Part shown: positions 50,680-59,308 of the stretch, one piece after another
Numbering within the stretch: the stretch's first letter is position 1
Layout of the letters: each line of letters begins with the position of its first letter
NCBI GenBank assembly: GCA_041905595.1
Contig: JAYRKT010000007.1
Coordinates: forward strand, 1 to 64,000
Direction of reading: 5' to 3'
Length of the DNA: 64,000 bases
DNA from: Aliitabrizicola sp041905595
Lineage (GTDB): Bacteria > Pseudomonadota > Alphaproteobacteria > Rhodobacterales > Rhodobacteraceae
Made by a program: the position numbers and the translations under genes
Notes under the pieces: model-generated
Databases searched by the model: none
Told to the model about the DNA's origin: nothing
Seen by the model: the letters and a program-made list of their open reading frames with translations, nothing else

Positions 50680-51854
50680 TGTACGATTGGCTTGTCGTCG
50701 GAGCAGGGTTTGCCGGGGCGGTCCTCGCGGAACGGCTCGCGTCGCAGCGCGGTGAAAGCGTGCTTGTCATCGATCGGAGGCCGCATATCGCGGGCAACGC
50801 TTTCGATCGCAAGGATGGCGCCGGTGTGCTTATCCACCAGTACGGCCCCCACATCTTTCACACCAACGCGGGCAATGTGATCGCCCATCTGAGCCAATTC
50901 ACCGACTGGCGTCCGTACGAACACCGGGTCCTTGCCAGTGTGGAAGGACGGTTGCTGCCGATGCCGATCAACATCGACACGGTAAACGGCTTCTTCGGCG
51001 TCTCGCTGCAATCGGCGGAAGAGATGGAAGCCTTCCTCTCCACACGCCGGGTCGACATCGACCCGATCGTCAGCGCGCGCGATCTGGTGCTCTCGACGGT
51101 GGGGCCCGAGCTTTACGAGGCATTTTTCCGCGACTACACGCGCAAGCAATGGGGGATGGATCCGTCCGAGCTTCCGCGCAGCGTCACCGCCCGCGTGCCG
51201 ACGCGCACGAACCGCGACGACCGCTATTTCACGGACAGCTTCCAGATGATGCCCGCGCAAGGCTATACGGCGATGTTCGAGGCGATCCTTGACCATCCCC
51301 TGATCGAAGTTCGCCTCGGCGTGGATTTCGAAGACCTTCGGGAAAGCGACACCTATCGCCGGCTTATCCATACCGGACCCATCGACGAATTTTTCGGCTA
51401 TCGGCTGGGCCGGCTCCCGTACCGATCCTTGCGGTTCGAACACCGGACGCTAGACCGGGAATGGCTGCAGACAGTCGGTGTCGTGAATTATCCGGGCACC
51501 GAGCCCTTTACCCGCGTCACCGAATACAAGCATCTCACAGGCCAGACACATCCGTCGACCAGCGTAACGTGGGAATACCCGTCGGACGAGGGCGATCCTT
51601 TCTACCCGATTCCGACGGACGCCAACCGGGACCTCTACCGGAAGTATCGTGCCCTCGCCGAAGCCCAGCCGAACACCTGGTTTGTAGGCCGTCTTGGAAC
51701 ATATCAGTACATGAACATGGACCAGGTTGTGGCTCAGGCGCTTGCCACCTTTGCGCGCATCGACGCTGCACTGCCGGTCGAGACCGCCGCTCCACGCGAC
51801 GATATGGTGCGCGTCCGGGAAAGAACACCGGGCCACGTCACTAGCGCGGGGTGA
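50676..51854 (+). CDS. glf: UDP-galactopyranose mutase
   Basis: 392 aa. FAD motif VVGAGFAGAVLAERLA, then HIAGNAFD, YGPHIFHTN, FRDYTRKQWGMDP, ARVPTRTNRDDRYF and FVGRLGTYQYMNMDQVV, the full Glf pattern with active-site arginines. Converts UDP-Galp to UDP-Galf using reduced FAD. Coupled to the glycosyltransferase by an ATGA overlap, and overlapping the convergent flavoprotein gene by 14 bases. Confidence 0.96.
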   Translation: MMYDWLVVGAGFAGAVLAERLASQRGESVLVIDRRPHIAGNAFDRKDGAGVLIHQYGPHIFHTNAGNVIAHLSQFTDWRPYEHRVLASVEGRLLPMPINIDTVNGFFGVSLQSAEEMEAFLSTRRVDIDPIVSARDLVLSTVGPELYEAFFRDYTRKQWGMDPSELPRSVTARVPTRTNRDDRYFTDSFQMMPAQGYTAMFEAILDHPLIEVRLGVDFEDLRESDTYRRLIHTGPIDEFFGYRLGRLPYRSLRFEHRTLDREWLQTVGVVNYPGTEPFTRVTEYKHLTGQTHPSTSVTWEYPSDEGDPFYPIPTDANRDLYRKYRALAEAQPNTWFVGRLGTYQYMNMDQVVAQALATFARIDAALPVETAAPRDDMVRVRERTPGHVTSAG

Positions 51855-52845
51855 TGGAGACCAGCGAGCGACCCTCGGCCTGTCGGGCCTGGTTGTGGAT
51901 GGCCGTGGCGGCGAGTTCGCCCTGTGCCATCGCAACCGCCAGCTGGTTCAACCCGGTCACGACATCACCTGCGGCATAAAGGCCCGGAATGCTGGTCTGC
52001 TGATGGTCGTCGGTCAAAATCCGGCCATCCTCCCCCAGCTTGGGCGCGAGTTGCCGGACCAGTCCGGTTTGCGGCGAGATGCCCATCCCGGAATAGGCGA
52101 CGTCGAAGCATAGTGGCTCGGCGTCCGTCAGCTCCACTACAATCCTTTCCCGGTCCCGGCGGACCGAAGCGATCTTGTGCTCGAGCAGCGTAACACCCGC
52201 CCGGCAAAGCGCCGTGCGCTGCAGGCTGTCCGGCACATCTCCCACGGCGGCGAGGGTCACATGTGGGGAATAGGTGCTGAGGAAAAGCGCTTCCTCCACA
52301 CCATGCCGCCCCGTTCCAAAGACGATGATCCGCTGGTCGATGGCCTCGTACCCGTCGCAGATGGGGCATTGCCGCAAAGGTCCCAGCTCGTGGAGCCCAT
52401 CGAGTTCAGGCAGGCGGTCCACGGCACCGGTCGCAAGGATGACGGCAGGGGCGAAGGCACAATCCTTGCCGAGGGCGACGCGGAACCCTTTACCGGTATG
52501 GCTCACATCCGTTGCATGCGTCGCAAGCCGCTTGACGCCAAAGCGCTGCATCTGGGTCCGCATCCGCTGAAGCAGCTCAACCCCCGGTATTCCCTCTGGG
52601 AAAGCCGGGTGGTTGTGGCTTCGCGGGATCCAGGCCGCGCGGCTTTCGCCCGAGTCGATCAGCAGGATCGACCGGCGGAATCTGGCCAGGTAGATGGCTG
52701 CGGTCATGCCGGCCGGGCCGCCTCCGAGGATGATGCAGTCAAGACGGCGTGCCGTCGTTTCGAGAGAAGGTTCGTCAGAGATCGCGCGCAGCGGGTCGAT
52801 TGCGGAAGCGGCGGCGAGGGATCGGGGTATTGGCGTCTGTGTCAT
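51841..52845 (-). CDS. Thioredoxin reductase-like FAD/NAD(P) oxidoreductase
   Basis: 334 aa from the ATG at 52845 (the open frame extends further upstream but the family begins here). FAD motif ILGGGPAGMTAAIYLARF, redox pair in CPICDGYE (TrxR has CATCDG), NAD(P) region IIVFGTGRHGVEEALFL, and GLYAAGDVVTGLNQLAVAMAQG. A ~35-residue Ala/Ser-rich N-terminal extension is unusual. Likely a disulfide reductase of the stress block; its electron acceptor is not evident. Confidence 0.87.
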   Translation of the reverse strand: MTQTPIPRSLAAASAIDPLRAISDEPSLETTARRLDCIILGGGPAGMTAAIYLARFRRSILLIDSGESRAAWIPRSHNHPAFPEGIPGVELLQRMRTQMQRFGVKRLATHATDVSHTGKGFRVALGKDCAFAPAVILATGAVDRLPELDGLHELGPLRQCPICDGYEAIDQRIIVFGTGRHGVEEALFLSTYSPHVTLAAVGDVPDSLQRTALCRAGVTLLEHKIASVRRDRERIVVELTDAEPLCFDVAYSGMGISPQTGLVRQLAPKLGEDGRILTDDHQQTSIPGLYAAGDVVTGLNQLAVAMAQGELAATAIHNQARQAEGRSLVSITPR

Positions 52846-52872
52846 TGGGGCTGAATCTGCTTTCCGCAATGC

Positions 52873-52897
52873 AACCCAAGGCGACGTCCATTGTTCC
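52873..52897 (-). promoter_or_regulatory. EcfG-like promoter for the TrxR-like gene
   Basis: Minus strand GGAAC (52897-52893), N16, GGTT (52876-52873), 28 bases before the start codon. Confidence 0.75.
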
Positions 52898-53015
52898 GTC
52901 CCCTGTTCGGCGTAACGCGGAAAAAAACTGCCCACTGTCCATGCCACGATACGTTTGGCCATCCGATCCGACAGCCGGTTTCGAGCGGGTTGCTGGCGAT
53001 GCAACTGGAACGATG

Positions 53016-53040
53016 GAAACCATAATCCGCTGATTGCGTT
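53016..53040 (+). promoter_or_regulatory. EcfG-like promoter for the PAS/HWE kinase
   Basis: GAAAC-N16-CGTT: one mismatch in -35, perfect -10, 39 bases before the ATG. Confidence 0.6.
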
Positions 53041-53079
53041 TCTTTCCCACCATGCCGTTCTGCGGGGAGGAGAAAGTCC

Positions 53080-54087
53080 ATGATGAATATGGAAGACCTG
53101 TATCGGCTTCTCCGGGCCGACCATGTTCAGGCGCAGGGGATTGTGGACACCGTCCATGATCCCATGCTGGTGCTGGACACTGAACTGGTCATAAGGGCCG
53201 CAAACCGAGCATTTTTCGAGACGTTCCAGGTGGGTCGCGACGACGCCGTCGGCCGGTCTCTGCACGATCTCGGAAATGGCGAATGGGATATCCCCGATCT
53301 CCGCTTGCTGCTGAAAGAGGTCATTCCGCGAAGCACCGCTGTGGTCGACTTCGAAGTATCGGGTCCTTTCCTGGGACTTGGTCAGAAGACAATGCTTGTA
53401 ACATCCCGCAGGCTGTACCACCCCGATAACGCAAGCCAAACCATGCTTGTCTCTTTCGTCGACGCGACTGAGCGGTATCGGCAGGATGCGGCAACGAAGC
53501 TCATGTTCGGCGAGATGCGGCATCGCTTCCGCAATCTCGGCGCCCTCGCGCTTTCGATATCACGCCAGATGAACGCGGAGAATCTTACAGTGGAGGAGTT
53601 TCGCGATTCATTTCTCGACCGGCTTGGATCGCTTATCCGCGCCGAAGAATTGTCCTTCCAGGACCCGTCGGGCCAGCTCGGCCTGAAGGAGCTGCTGCAC
53701 GGATCACTTGCGCCTTTCGGAGTGGACAGAGGTGCGGTGATCGTCCCTGAAGTGCCGGAGGTGCACTTGTCTGCTCCAGCTATCCGCTCTCTTGCCATCG
53801 TTTTGCATGAACTGGGAACGAACGCCATGAAGCATGGCGCCCTGTCCTCCCCTTACGGCCGGGTGACCGTCGGATGCTCGCGCGATCCCGACGGCCGGCT
53901 CCTGATCGAATGGGTGGAAACCGGCGGACCTGCGACGCGGACACCGGCCAGAACCGGATTCGGAACCGAACTCATGCGGTCCACCATCCAGCATGCGCTG
54001 AGCGGTGAGTTTGACCAAAGATTCGATGCCAATGGTATGACGGCTACCCTATCCATACCTGTCACTCCGGCTGAAAAGGCAGGATGA
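53080..54087 (+). CDS. PAS-domain sensor histidine kinase, HWE/HisKA_2 type
   Basis: 335 aa, cytoplasmic, GGAGGAG before ATGATG. PAS domain in residues ~15-130 (VDTVHDPMLVLDTELVIRAANRAF). H box GEMRHRFRNLGALALSISRQ with the phospho-His in MRHRF; ATPase part LAIVLHELGTNAMKHGALS, then LIEWVETGGPATRTPARTGFGTELM with the WxE and G motifs of the HWE family. Such kinases feed the PhyR-NepR-EcfG general stress switch. An EcfG-like promoter in front suggests feedback. No response regulator adjacent. Confidence 0.9.
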   Translation: MMNMEDLYRLLRADHVQAQGIVDTVHDPMLVLDTELVIRAANRAFFETFQVGRDDAVGRSLHDLGNGEWDIPDLRLLLKEVIPRSTAVVDFEVSGPFLGLGQKTMLVTSRRLYHPDNASQTMLVSFVDATERYRQDAATKLMFGEMRHRFRNLGALALSISRQMNAENLTVEEFRDSFLDRLGSLIRAEELSFQDPSGQLGLKELLHGSLAPFGVDRGAVIVPEVPEVHLSAPAIRSLAIVLHELGTNAMKHGALSSPYGRVTVGCSRDPDGRLLIEWVETGGPATRTPARTGFGTELMRSTIQHALSGEFDQRFDANGMTATLSIPVTPAEKAG

Positions 54088-54103
54088 GCCTTTCGAAGGC
54101 CCG

Positions 54104-54352
54104 TCAGTAGTTTCCCGGCGGGTCGCTCGCGGGGAAGGACTCGTCCGAGGTCTGATCGACGACATCCCATCTTTTCGGCTGCAGCTGCATGTTATCCGGT
54201 CCGGCATCCCGGACGTGATCGGGGGGCAGCGCACGGTTTGCGCCTGTGCCGCGCCGCAGGGCGCCGGCACAAAGATAGGCGATGCTGCCGAGGGCCAGGA
54301 TCGAACCTCCATAGAGAAGCACATCTCCGACTGTCTTGCGCTGAAATTCCAT
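54104..54352 (-). CDS. Small membrane protein with SDESFPASDPP tail
   Basis: 82 aa from the ATG at 54352 (GGAG eight bases before). One helix (VLLYGGSILALGSIAYLCAGAL), then NRALPPDHVRDAGPDN and the C-terminal QTSDESFPASDPPGNY. The SDESFPASDPP motif recurs at the ends of small stress-linked proteins in alphaproteobacteria. Last gene of the leftward DUF3618 transcript (83-base gap). No known function. Confidence 0.72.
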   Translation of the reverse strand: MEFQRKTVGDVLLYGGSILALGSIAYLCAGALRRGTGANRALPPDHVRDAGPDNMQLQPKRWDVVDQTSDESFPASDPPGNY

Positions 54353-54435
54353 ACCGACACTCCATTGATGAAGTTCCGCGCCTTCCCGAGGGATCGGCCT
54401 CGGGAAGGCGCCAGACATTTTGGCCCAGAGCACCC

Positions 54436-55302
54436 CTAGCCGACGCGGCCCTTCATGGGCGAACCGGCTCCGGCCTTCCCCTTGGCATCGGCAGGTGTCT
54501 GCACAGGGTCAGACGAAATCTGGGTGCGTATCTCATCCACAGTTTCCTCGGCGACGCGCTCGATCTTCTCGGCAAGCGTGGTGTTGTCGTCGGGAACCAG
54601 TCCCTCGCGCTTGGCCGACTTCAGGGCGGTCTGGTAGCCTGCCTTGGCGACCTTGGTTGCCTGTTCGCCCAGGTCCTTCGATGCATTGCGCATTTCGGAG
54701 AGCAGGGCCTTGCTTCGCGGAGCAATCAGGCGTTCTTCGCTTTCGGTTACAGGAAGCGCGCTTCCGATCAGGGCCCCAACAACGATCGCGCCCGCCCCGA
54801 ACATCAGGGGATGGTTGTTAAGCTCGGTCGCAACCGGATCGCTGATCTCGCGGACCTTGTTCGCGGTATCCTGCGCGACGGACTTCGCGCGACCGGCAAG
54901 ATCCTGCGCGCGGTCCGATACATCGGCAAGCGTCTGACCTATGACGCCGCTGCCGCCTTCTTCATCTTCGCGCCAGTTGTCCGTTCTGTACCCTGCGCCG
55001 CTCGATCTGCGCGCACGGTCTTGCGTGCGGCTTGACGAGGAACTGGAACCGGTCCGGTCATCACCGCCGACTGCCAGCCAGAGCAGGCCCGCGCCGATCA
55101 GGCCAAGCGCGATCGGGCGTTCTCCCAGCTTTCGGCCCGCGACACGCACAAACTCATGTGCGTTGTCCATCCCCAGAAAACTGCCGACATCGTCGACGAC
55201 CTGGTCGAAGCTGAGCCGGCCTTTAAGACGGTCGAGTGTCTGTTCGACCCCGGCCCGGCGTGCCTCAATCTCGGATTCGATTTGCGCTGTGGTGTCTGTC
55301 AT
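54436..55302 (-). CDS. DUF3618 membrane protein
   Basis: 288 aa. N-terminal DUF3618 motif IESEIEARRAGVEQTLDRLKGRLS, a helix (IALGLIGAGLLWLAVGG), a Ser-rich linker, amphipathic helices (VSDRAQDLAGRAKSVAQ), a second helix (MFGAGAIVVGALIGSAL) and another amphipathic region. Start overlaps the holin-X stop (TGATG). DUF3618 proteins are often found next to holin-X proteins and are thought to be envelope-associated; function unknown. Confidence 0.87.
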   Translation of the reverse strand: MTDTTAQIESEIEARRAGVEQTLDRLKGRLSFDQVVDDVGSFLGMDNAHEFVRVAGRKLGERPIALGLIGAGLLWLAVGGDDRTGSSSSSSRTQDRARRSSGAGYRTDNWREDEEGGSGVIGQTLADVSDRAQDLAGRAKSVAQDTANKVREISDPVATELNNHPLMFGAGAIVVGALIGSALPVTESEERLIAPRSKALLSEMRNASKDLGEQATKVAKAGYQTALKSAKREGLVPDDNTTLAEKIERVAEETVDEIRTQISSDPVQTPADAKGKAGAGSPMKGRVG

Positions 55303-55727
55303 CACAATTGCTCCTTTGCTATGTCGAGATCCCGCTCGAGCTGCGCAATGCTGCGGTCCGGCAGGAATTTGGCCGAGGCCAGCGCCCGAAGGCCGGTCAT
55401 CAGCAGGACGACGCCCGGTATCGCAAAACCAAGGGCGACGAGCCCGCCCGCCCATGGCGGGCCGACAAGGGGGACCAGAAGAATGGCCAACGTCTCTGCC
55501 CCCATGAACAGGGCGATCAGCAGCAGCATTCCGCCTGCCAGAAGAAGCTCCAGACTGCGGATGCTGGCCTTGAATGCTTCGGTCATCTCCGCGCGGGCCA
55601 GGCGCAGCTCACCGCGCAGAAGACCGCTCAGATCACTGACAAGATCCGAAAGCAGGTTGGGAATCGCACCTCTTCTGGCCGTGTGGGCAACGCTATCCGC
55701 AGGGGCGTTGGGGCGATAATCAGGCAT
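55302..55727 (-). CDS. Phage-holin-X-like (DUF1469) membrane protein
   Basis: 141 aa. IPNLLSDLVSDLSGLLRGELRLARAEMTEAF is the typical amphipathic start (SGLLRGELRLARAEM), followed by two helices (ELLLAGGMLLLIALFMGAETLAI and WAGGLVALGFAIPGVVLLMTGL). Family name comes from actinobacterial holins, but chromosomal copies like this one are not lysis genes. Overlaps both flanking genes. Confidence 0.87.
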   Translation of the reverse strand: MPDYRPNAPADSVAHTARRGAIPNLLSDLVSDLSGLLRGELRLARAEMTEAFKASIRSLELLLAGGMLLLIALFMGAETLAILLVPLVGPPWAGGLVALGFAIPGVVLLMTGLRALASAKFLPDRSIAQLERDLDIAKEQL

Positions 55728-56265
55728 CGCTTTCCCTGCCCATCCGGGGTTCCGACGGCGCCGACCAAAAGTCCGGGCGGTCGGGCTCTTGCGGATCGGC
55801 GCCTGCCGAGTATTGCTGATTGACGTCGTCAGAGTAACTTGCCGGCGCCATTGCGATCAGGCGGCCAACCACGACGCCGGTCACAAGACATCCCAGCATG
55901 AAGGCTGTCGGATGGTCGCGTCCAAGCTGGGTCAGGTCGTCCGCTAATTCCCGTGCCGACCGGTTCTCCAGCCGGTACGACAGATCGTCCAGCGTGTCGG
56001 CCAGATGCCCCACCATATGAGACCCCGGACCTTGCAGATCACCCGATGCTGAGCGAAGCGTGTCGGCGACTTGCCGTCCGTTCTGGCCAAGCAGGGCGAC
56101 GCGACGATCGAGTTCGTCCATCGCAACGTCGGACAGGGTGCGCCCGGCCTTCACTGCTTCGTCCTGCACTGTGTCTGCAACTTCGCCGATTGCGGATTTC
56201 GCCTCGTCGAGGTTCATGCGGGCCGCGCGGGAAAGTTTGCCCAAATCAACTGGTCTCGATTGCAT
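55720..56265 (-). CDS. Hypothetical single-helix membrane protein
   Basis: 181 aa; GGAG six bases before the ATG at 56265. Long amphipathic N-terminal region (AKSAIGEVADTVQDEAVKAGRTLSD, RQVADTLRSASGDLQG), one helix (AFMLGCLVTGVVVGRLIAMAP) and an acidic, Pro-rich tail. Similar in style to the DUF3618 and ElaB/YqjD class of ribosome- or membrane-associated stress proteins, though no family is certain. First gene of the four-gene leftward operon behind an EcfG-like promoter. Confidence 0.78.
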   Translation of the reverse strand: MQSRPVDLGKLSRAARMNLDEAKSAIGEVADTVQDEAVKAGRTLSDVAMDELDRRVALLGQNGRQVADTLRSASGDLQGPGSHMVGHLADTLDDLSYRLENRSARELADDLTQLGRDHPTAFMLGCLVTGVVVGRLIAMAPASYSDDVNQQYSAGADPQEPDRPDFWSAPSEPRMGRESDA

Positions 56266-56328
56266 GTCGATCTCCGTTTGAAGTCATCCATGCCACGCGA
56301 GTGACTTCGCCTGGCGACTGCAAAGAGA

Positions 56329-56353
56329 AACCAACGACAGGCCGAATTGTTCG
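56329..56353 (-). promoter_or_regulatory. EcfG-like promoter for the DUF3618/holin-X operon
   Basis: Minus strand CGAAC (one mismatch), N16, GGTT; the -10 is 64 bases from the first start codon. Confidence 0.55.
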
Positions 56354-56422
56354 CTGTCGGTTGAAAGACCCTTGGGGTCCGCCGGATTTCGGGAAATTCC
56401 CCGGTGTTAAGCGACCAAGATC

Positions 56423-56447
56423 GGAACAAGACCTGAGACGTCCGGTT
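56423..56447 (+). promoter_or_regulatory. EcfG-like promoter for the BON gene
   Basis: GGAAC-N16-GGTT, 56 bases before the BON-protein ATG. Confidence 0.75.
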
Positions 56448-56503
56448 ATACGCGTGGATTGGCCCGAGCCTTTGTCCTCGCGCGCCGGATAAGGATCTTT
56501 CCC

Positions 56504-56929
56504 ATGACTACACCACCCCGACCAGTGTCCCCCATCGGCACGCATCAGGACGTATCAGGACCAGATCGCGTGGAACGGACGCTCACCACACCGGGAAGCG
56601 ATGACGCGTCGCATGGATACTGGGTGCACGACGCCTTCGGGCCGAAACATTATGTCGGCGCTGATGCCCCTGCCGCGCCGGACGAAACGCCCGGAAACCT
56701 GGTCGCGGCGGTCGAGCATTGCCTGGCTGCCGACCCACATCTGGATGCGAGCTGTGTGCATGTCAGTCTGGACGGTGACCGGTTCATCCTGTCGGGGTCG
56801 GTTGAAACCGCTGACGACAGGATCAAGGCCGAGATCTGCGCCAGTAACGCGTCCGCCGGCCAGGTGCAGATCTCGAACCGTTTGCGCGTCAGGGCGACGA
56901 AGACCGATGCAGGTGATCAAGCGGTCTGA
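56504..56929 (+). CDS. BON-domain protein
   Basis: 141 aa from the ATG at 56504 (AAGGA eight bases before). An unstructured N-terminal half with GYWVHDAFGPKHYVGADAP, then a BON domain (~residues 65-130: LVAAVEHCLAADPHLDASCVHVSLDGDRFILSGSV, DDRIKAEICASNASAGQVQISNRLRV). No signal peptide, so unlike OsmY it appears cytoplasmic. BON proteins bind membranes or ligands under osmotic or oxidative stress. Confidence 0.87.
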   Translation: MTTPPRPVSPIGTHQDVSGPDRVERTLTTPGSDDASHGYWVHDAFGPKHYVGADAPAAPDETPGNLVAAVEHCLAADPHLDASCVHVSLDGDRFILSGSVETADDRIKAEICASNASAGQVQISNRLRVRATKTDAGDQAV

Positions 56930-56976
56930 TCTTCGGTAGGCGGATGGACCTCGGAAAGCGCGGCTTAAGGTCCGGC

Positions 56977-57002
56977 GGAACAATCGCCCGCTGCCGCAGG
57001 TT
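56977..57002 (+). promoter_or_regulatory. EcfG-like promoter for catalase
   Basis: GGAAC-N17-GGTT, 33 bases before the katE start codon. Confidence 0.72.
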
Positions 57003-57035
57003 GGCGTGGGAGCCGATTTCAGACAGGAGCATCCC

Positions 57036-59147
57036 ATGGCCCGCTCACCGAGCCGCGATAATACGGACAGCGTCAGAATTCACGACCAGTTTGCAACACG
57101 CGGTCCGGGAGGGGAGTTGCACCAGACCGCCCCCGATGCGCAGTCCGTTCTGACGACGGCGCAAGGCGCGCCCGTCGCCGACGACCAGAATACCTTGCGC
57201 GCCGGCGTTCGCGGGCCGTCCCTGATCGAGGATTTCCATTTTCGCGAGAAGATCTTCCACTTCGACCATGAACGCATCCCCGAGCGGGTCGTGCATGCGC
57301 GCGGCTACGGGGCCCATGGCTATTTCGAGACGACCCGTTCGCTGGCAGAAATTACCCGCGCCGACATATTCCAGCGGGTGGGCGAACGGACACCTGCCTT
57401 CGTCCGCTTTTCGACCGTGGCCGGCTCAAAGGGGTCTTTCGACCTCGCCCGCGATGTTCGCGGCTTCGCAGTCAAGCTCTACACGAAAGAGGGGAACTGG
57501 GACCTCGTGGGAAACAACATCCCCGTCTTCTTCATCCAGGATGCGATCAAGTTTCCCGATATCATCCATGCGGTGAAACCGGAGCCGGATCGGGCCTTTC
57601 CGCAGGCCCAGTCGGCGCACGACAACTTCTGGGACTTCATTTCGCTGACCCCGGAATCGATGCACATGATCATGTGGGTCATGTCCGACCGCGCCATTCC
57701 GCGTTCGTTCCGCTTCATGGAAGGCTTCGGCGTCCACACCTTCCGTTTCCTCAATTCCGAAGATGAGCCGACTTTCGTCAAGTTCATGTGGAAGCCGAAA
57801 CTCGGGCTTCAGTCGGTCATGTGGAACGAGGCGGTCAAGATCAACGGTGCCGACCCGGATTTCCACCGGCGCGATCTGTGGGAGGCCATCCAGTCTGGGC
57901 GCCCCCCGGAATGGGACCTTTGCGTGCAGCTGTTCACCCAGACCTTCATGGATGAGTTCGACTTCGATCTTCTCGATCCCACCAAAATCATCCCAGAGGA
58001 GGTGATCGAGCCCGTTCCCATCGGTCGCCTCGTGCTTGACCGGATGCCCGAGAACTTCTTCGCCGAGACCGAGCAGGTCGCTTTCCTGACCCAGAACGTG
58101 CCGTCGGGCATCGACTTCTCGAACGATCCCCTGCTGCAGGGACGCAACTTCTCGTATCTCGACACGCAGCTGAAGCGGCTCGGCAGCCCGAACTTCACCC
58201 ATCTGCCGATCAATGCCCCAAAATGTCCCTTCGCGCATTTCCAGCAGGACGGCCATATGGCAATGCGAAATCCGGTTGGCCGGGTGAACTATCAGCCCAA
58301 CTCGCACTCCGATGCCCCTCGCGAGGATCCCCAGCGCGGCTTCCGATCCTACAGGGAACCGATGGAGGGTGCGAAGGTGCGCCTGCGGCCGGAAAGCTTT
58401 GCCGACCATTACAGTCAGGCGCGACAGTTCTTCATCAGCCAGACCGAGACCGAGCAGCGCCATATCGCCAGCGCACTCGTCTTCGAACTGAGCCGGTGCG
58501 AGATCCCCGCGGTCCGCGAGCGCATGGTGGCTCATCTTGTCAACATCGACGACAGTCTTGCGGCGACGGTCGCCGAGAAGCTGGGTCTGGAGGAGATGCC
58601 CCAGGCGGCGGATGCGGCCGTGGCCACACGGATGGATCTGGAGGCGTCGCCGGCGCTGAGCATCATCAGGAACGGACCCGAAAGCTTTGCAGGGCGGCGG
58701 GTAGGCGTGCTGGTCAGCGACGGGTGCGACCCGTTCCATATCGCGGCCCTGAAGGATGCGCTGGAGGCCGAGGGGGCTACGCTCGAAGTTGTGGCGCCGG
58801 CGGTCGGTGGCGTCATTGCCTCGGACGGAAGCCATATCCCCGCCAAATACATGGTCGACGGCGGCCCCTCGGTTCTGTTCGATGCCGTAGCGCTGATCGT
58901 GGATGCCGCTGCCGGGGATCGGCTTGCTCAACGCCCGCCCGTCCGCGACTTCGTTGCGGATGCCTACAGCCACTGCAAGGTCATTGCGTATAACCCTGCG
59001 GCGTCCGTGCTTCTGATGAAGGCAAATGTGGATCCTGATGCCGATGAGGGGCTGATCCCGCTGAACGACACCGACGCTGTGCACCGGTTTGTGGAGCAAT
59101 GCCGCAAGCTTCGCGTCTGGGGTCGCGAACGACAGCTCTGGGCGTGA
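57036..59147 (+). CDS. katE: Catalase HPII (large-subunit, clade 2)
   Basis: 703 aa from the ATG at 57036 (AGGAG before it). Heme-site residues visible: distal His H87 in ERVVHARGYGAHG, Asn N160 in LVGNNIPVFFIQDAIKFPD, proximal Tyr Y374 in NFSYLDTQLKRLG. The C-terminal ~150 residues (RRVGVLVSDGCDPFHIAALKDAL onward) are the class I amidotransferase-like flavodoxin domain found only in large catalases. Detoxifies H2O2 in stationary phase or general stress. Confidence 0.97.
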   Translation: MARSPSRDNTDSVRIHDQFATRGPGGELHQTAPDAQSVLTTAQGAPVADDQNTLRAGVRGPSLIEDFHFREKIFHFDHERIPERVVHARGYGAHGYFETTRSLAEITRADIFQRVGERTPAFVRFSTVAGSKGSFDLARDVRGFAVKLYTKEGNWDLVGNNIPVFFIQDAIKFPDIIHAVKPEPDRAFPQAQSAHDNFWDFISLTPESMHMIMWVMSDRAIPRSFRFMEGFGVHTFRFLNSEDEPTFVKFMWKPKLGLQSVMWNEAVKINGADPDFHRRDLWEAIQSGRPPEWDLCVQLFTQTFMDEFDFDLLDPTKIIPEEVIEPVPIGRLVLDRMPENFFAETEQVAFLTQNVPSGIDFSNDPLLQGRNFSYLDTQLKRLGSPNFTHLPINAPKCPFAHFQQDGHMAMRNPVGRVNYQPNSHSDAPREDPQRGFRSYREPMEGAKVRLRPESFADHYSQARQFFISQTETEQRHIASALVFELSRCEIPAVRERMVAHLVNIDDSLAATVAEKLGLEEMPQAADAAVATRMDLEASPALSIIRNGPESFAGRRVGVLVSDGCDPFHIAALKDALEAEGATLEVVAPAVGGVIASDGSHIPAKYMVDGGPSVLFDAVALIVDAAAGDRLAQRPPVRDFVADAYSHCKVIAYNPAASVLLMKANVDPDADEGLIPLNDTDAVHRFVEQCRKLRVWGRERQLWA

Positions 59148-59187
59148 CGCGGGCGGTCTCGGGGGCGCGGTTTTCAGCGTCTGTTTC

Positions 59188-59212
59188 GGAACAAGACCGC
59201 GCTTGGCAGGTT
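59188..59212 (+). promoter_or_regulatory. EcfG-like promoter for the small secreted protein
   Basis: GGAAC-N16-GGTT; about 96 bases before the ATG at 59309. Confidence 0.72.
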
Positions 59213-59308
59213 GATTCATCGGATCGGGTCTTCGCGCAGATGGTGCGCGAATTGTCCGGACCGGACAGTTTCCGGCCCGTCCTTCGCAATCAATCGGAGC
59301 ATCAGGAC

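Noticed and set aside
54353..54377. GGAAC followed 16 bases later by CGGT on the minus strand before the small SDESFPASDPP gene
   Set aside because: The -10 does not match (C/G)GTT and would sit on the start codon; the gene is better explained as the end of the upstream operon.
55302..55727. Phage holin implying a prophage at 55 kb
   Set aside because: Holin-X/DUF1469 proteins are common chromosomal stress-associated membrane proteins; no other phage gene is nearby.
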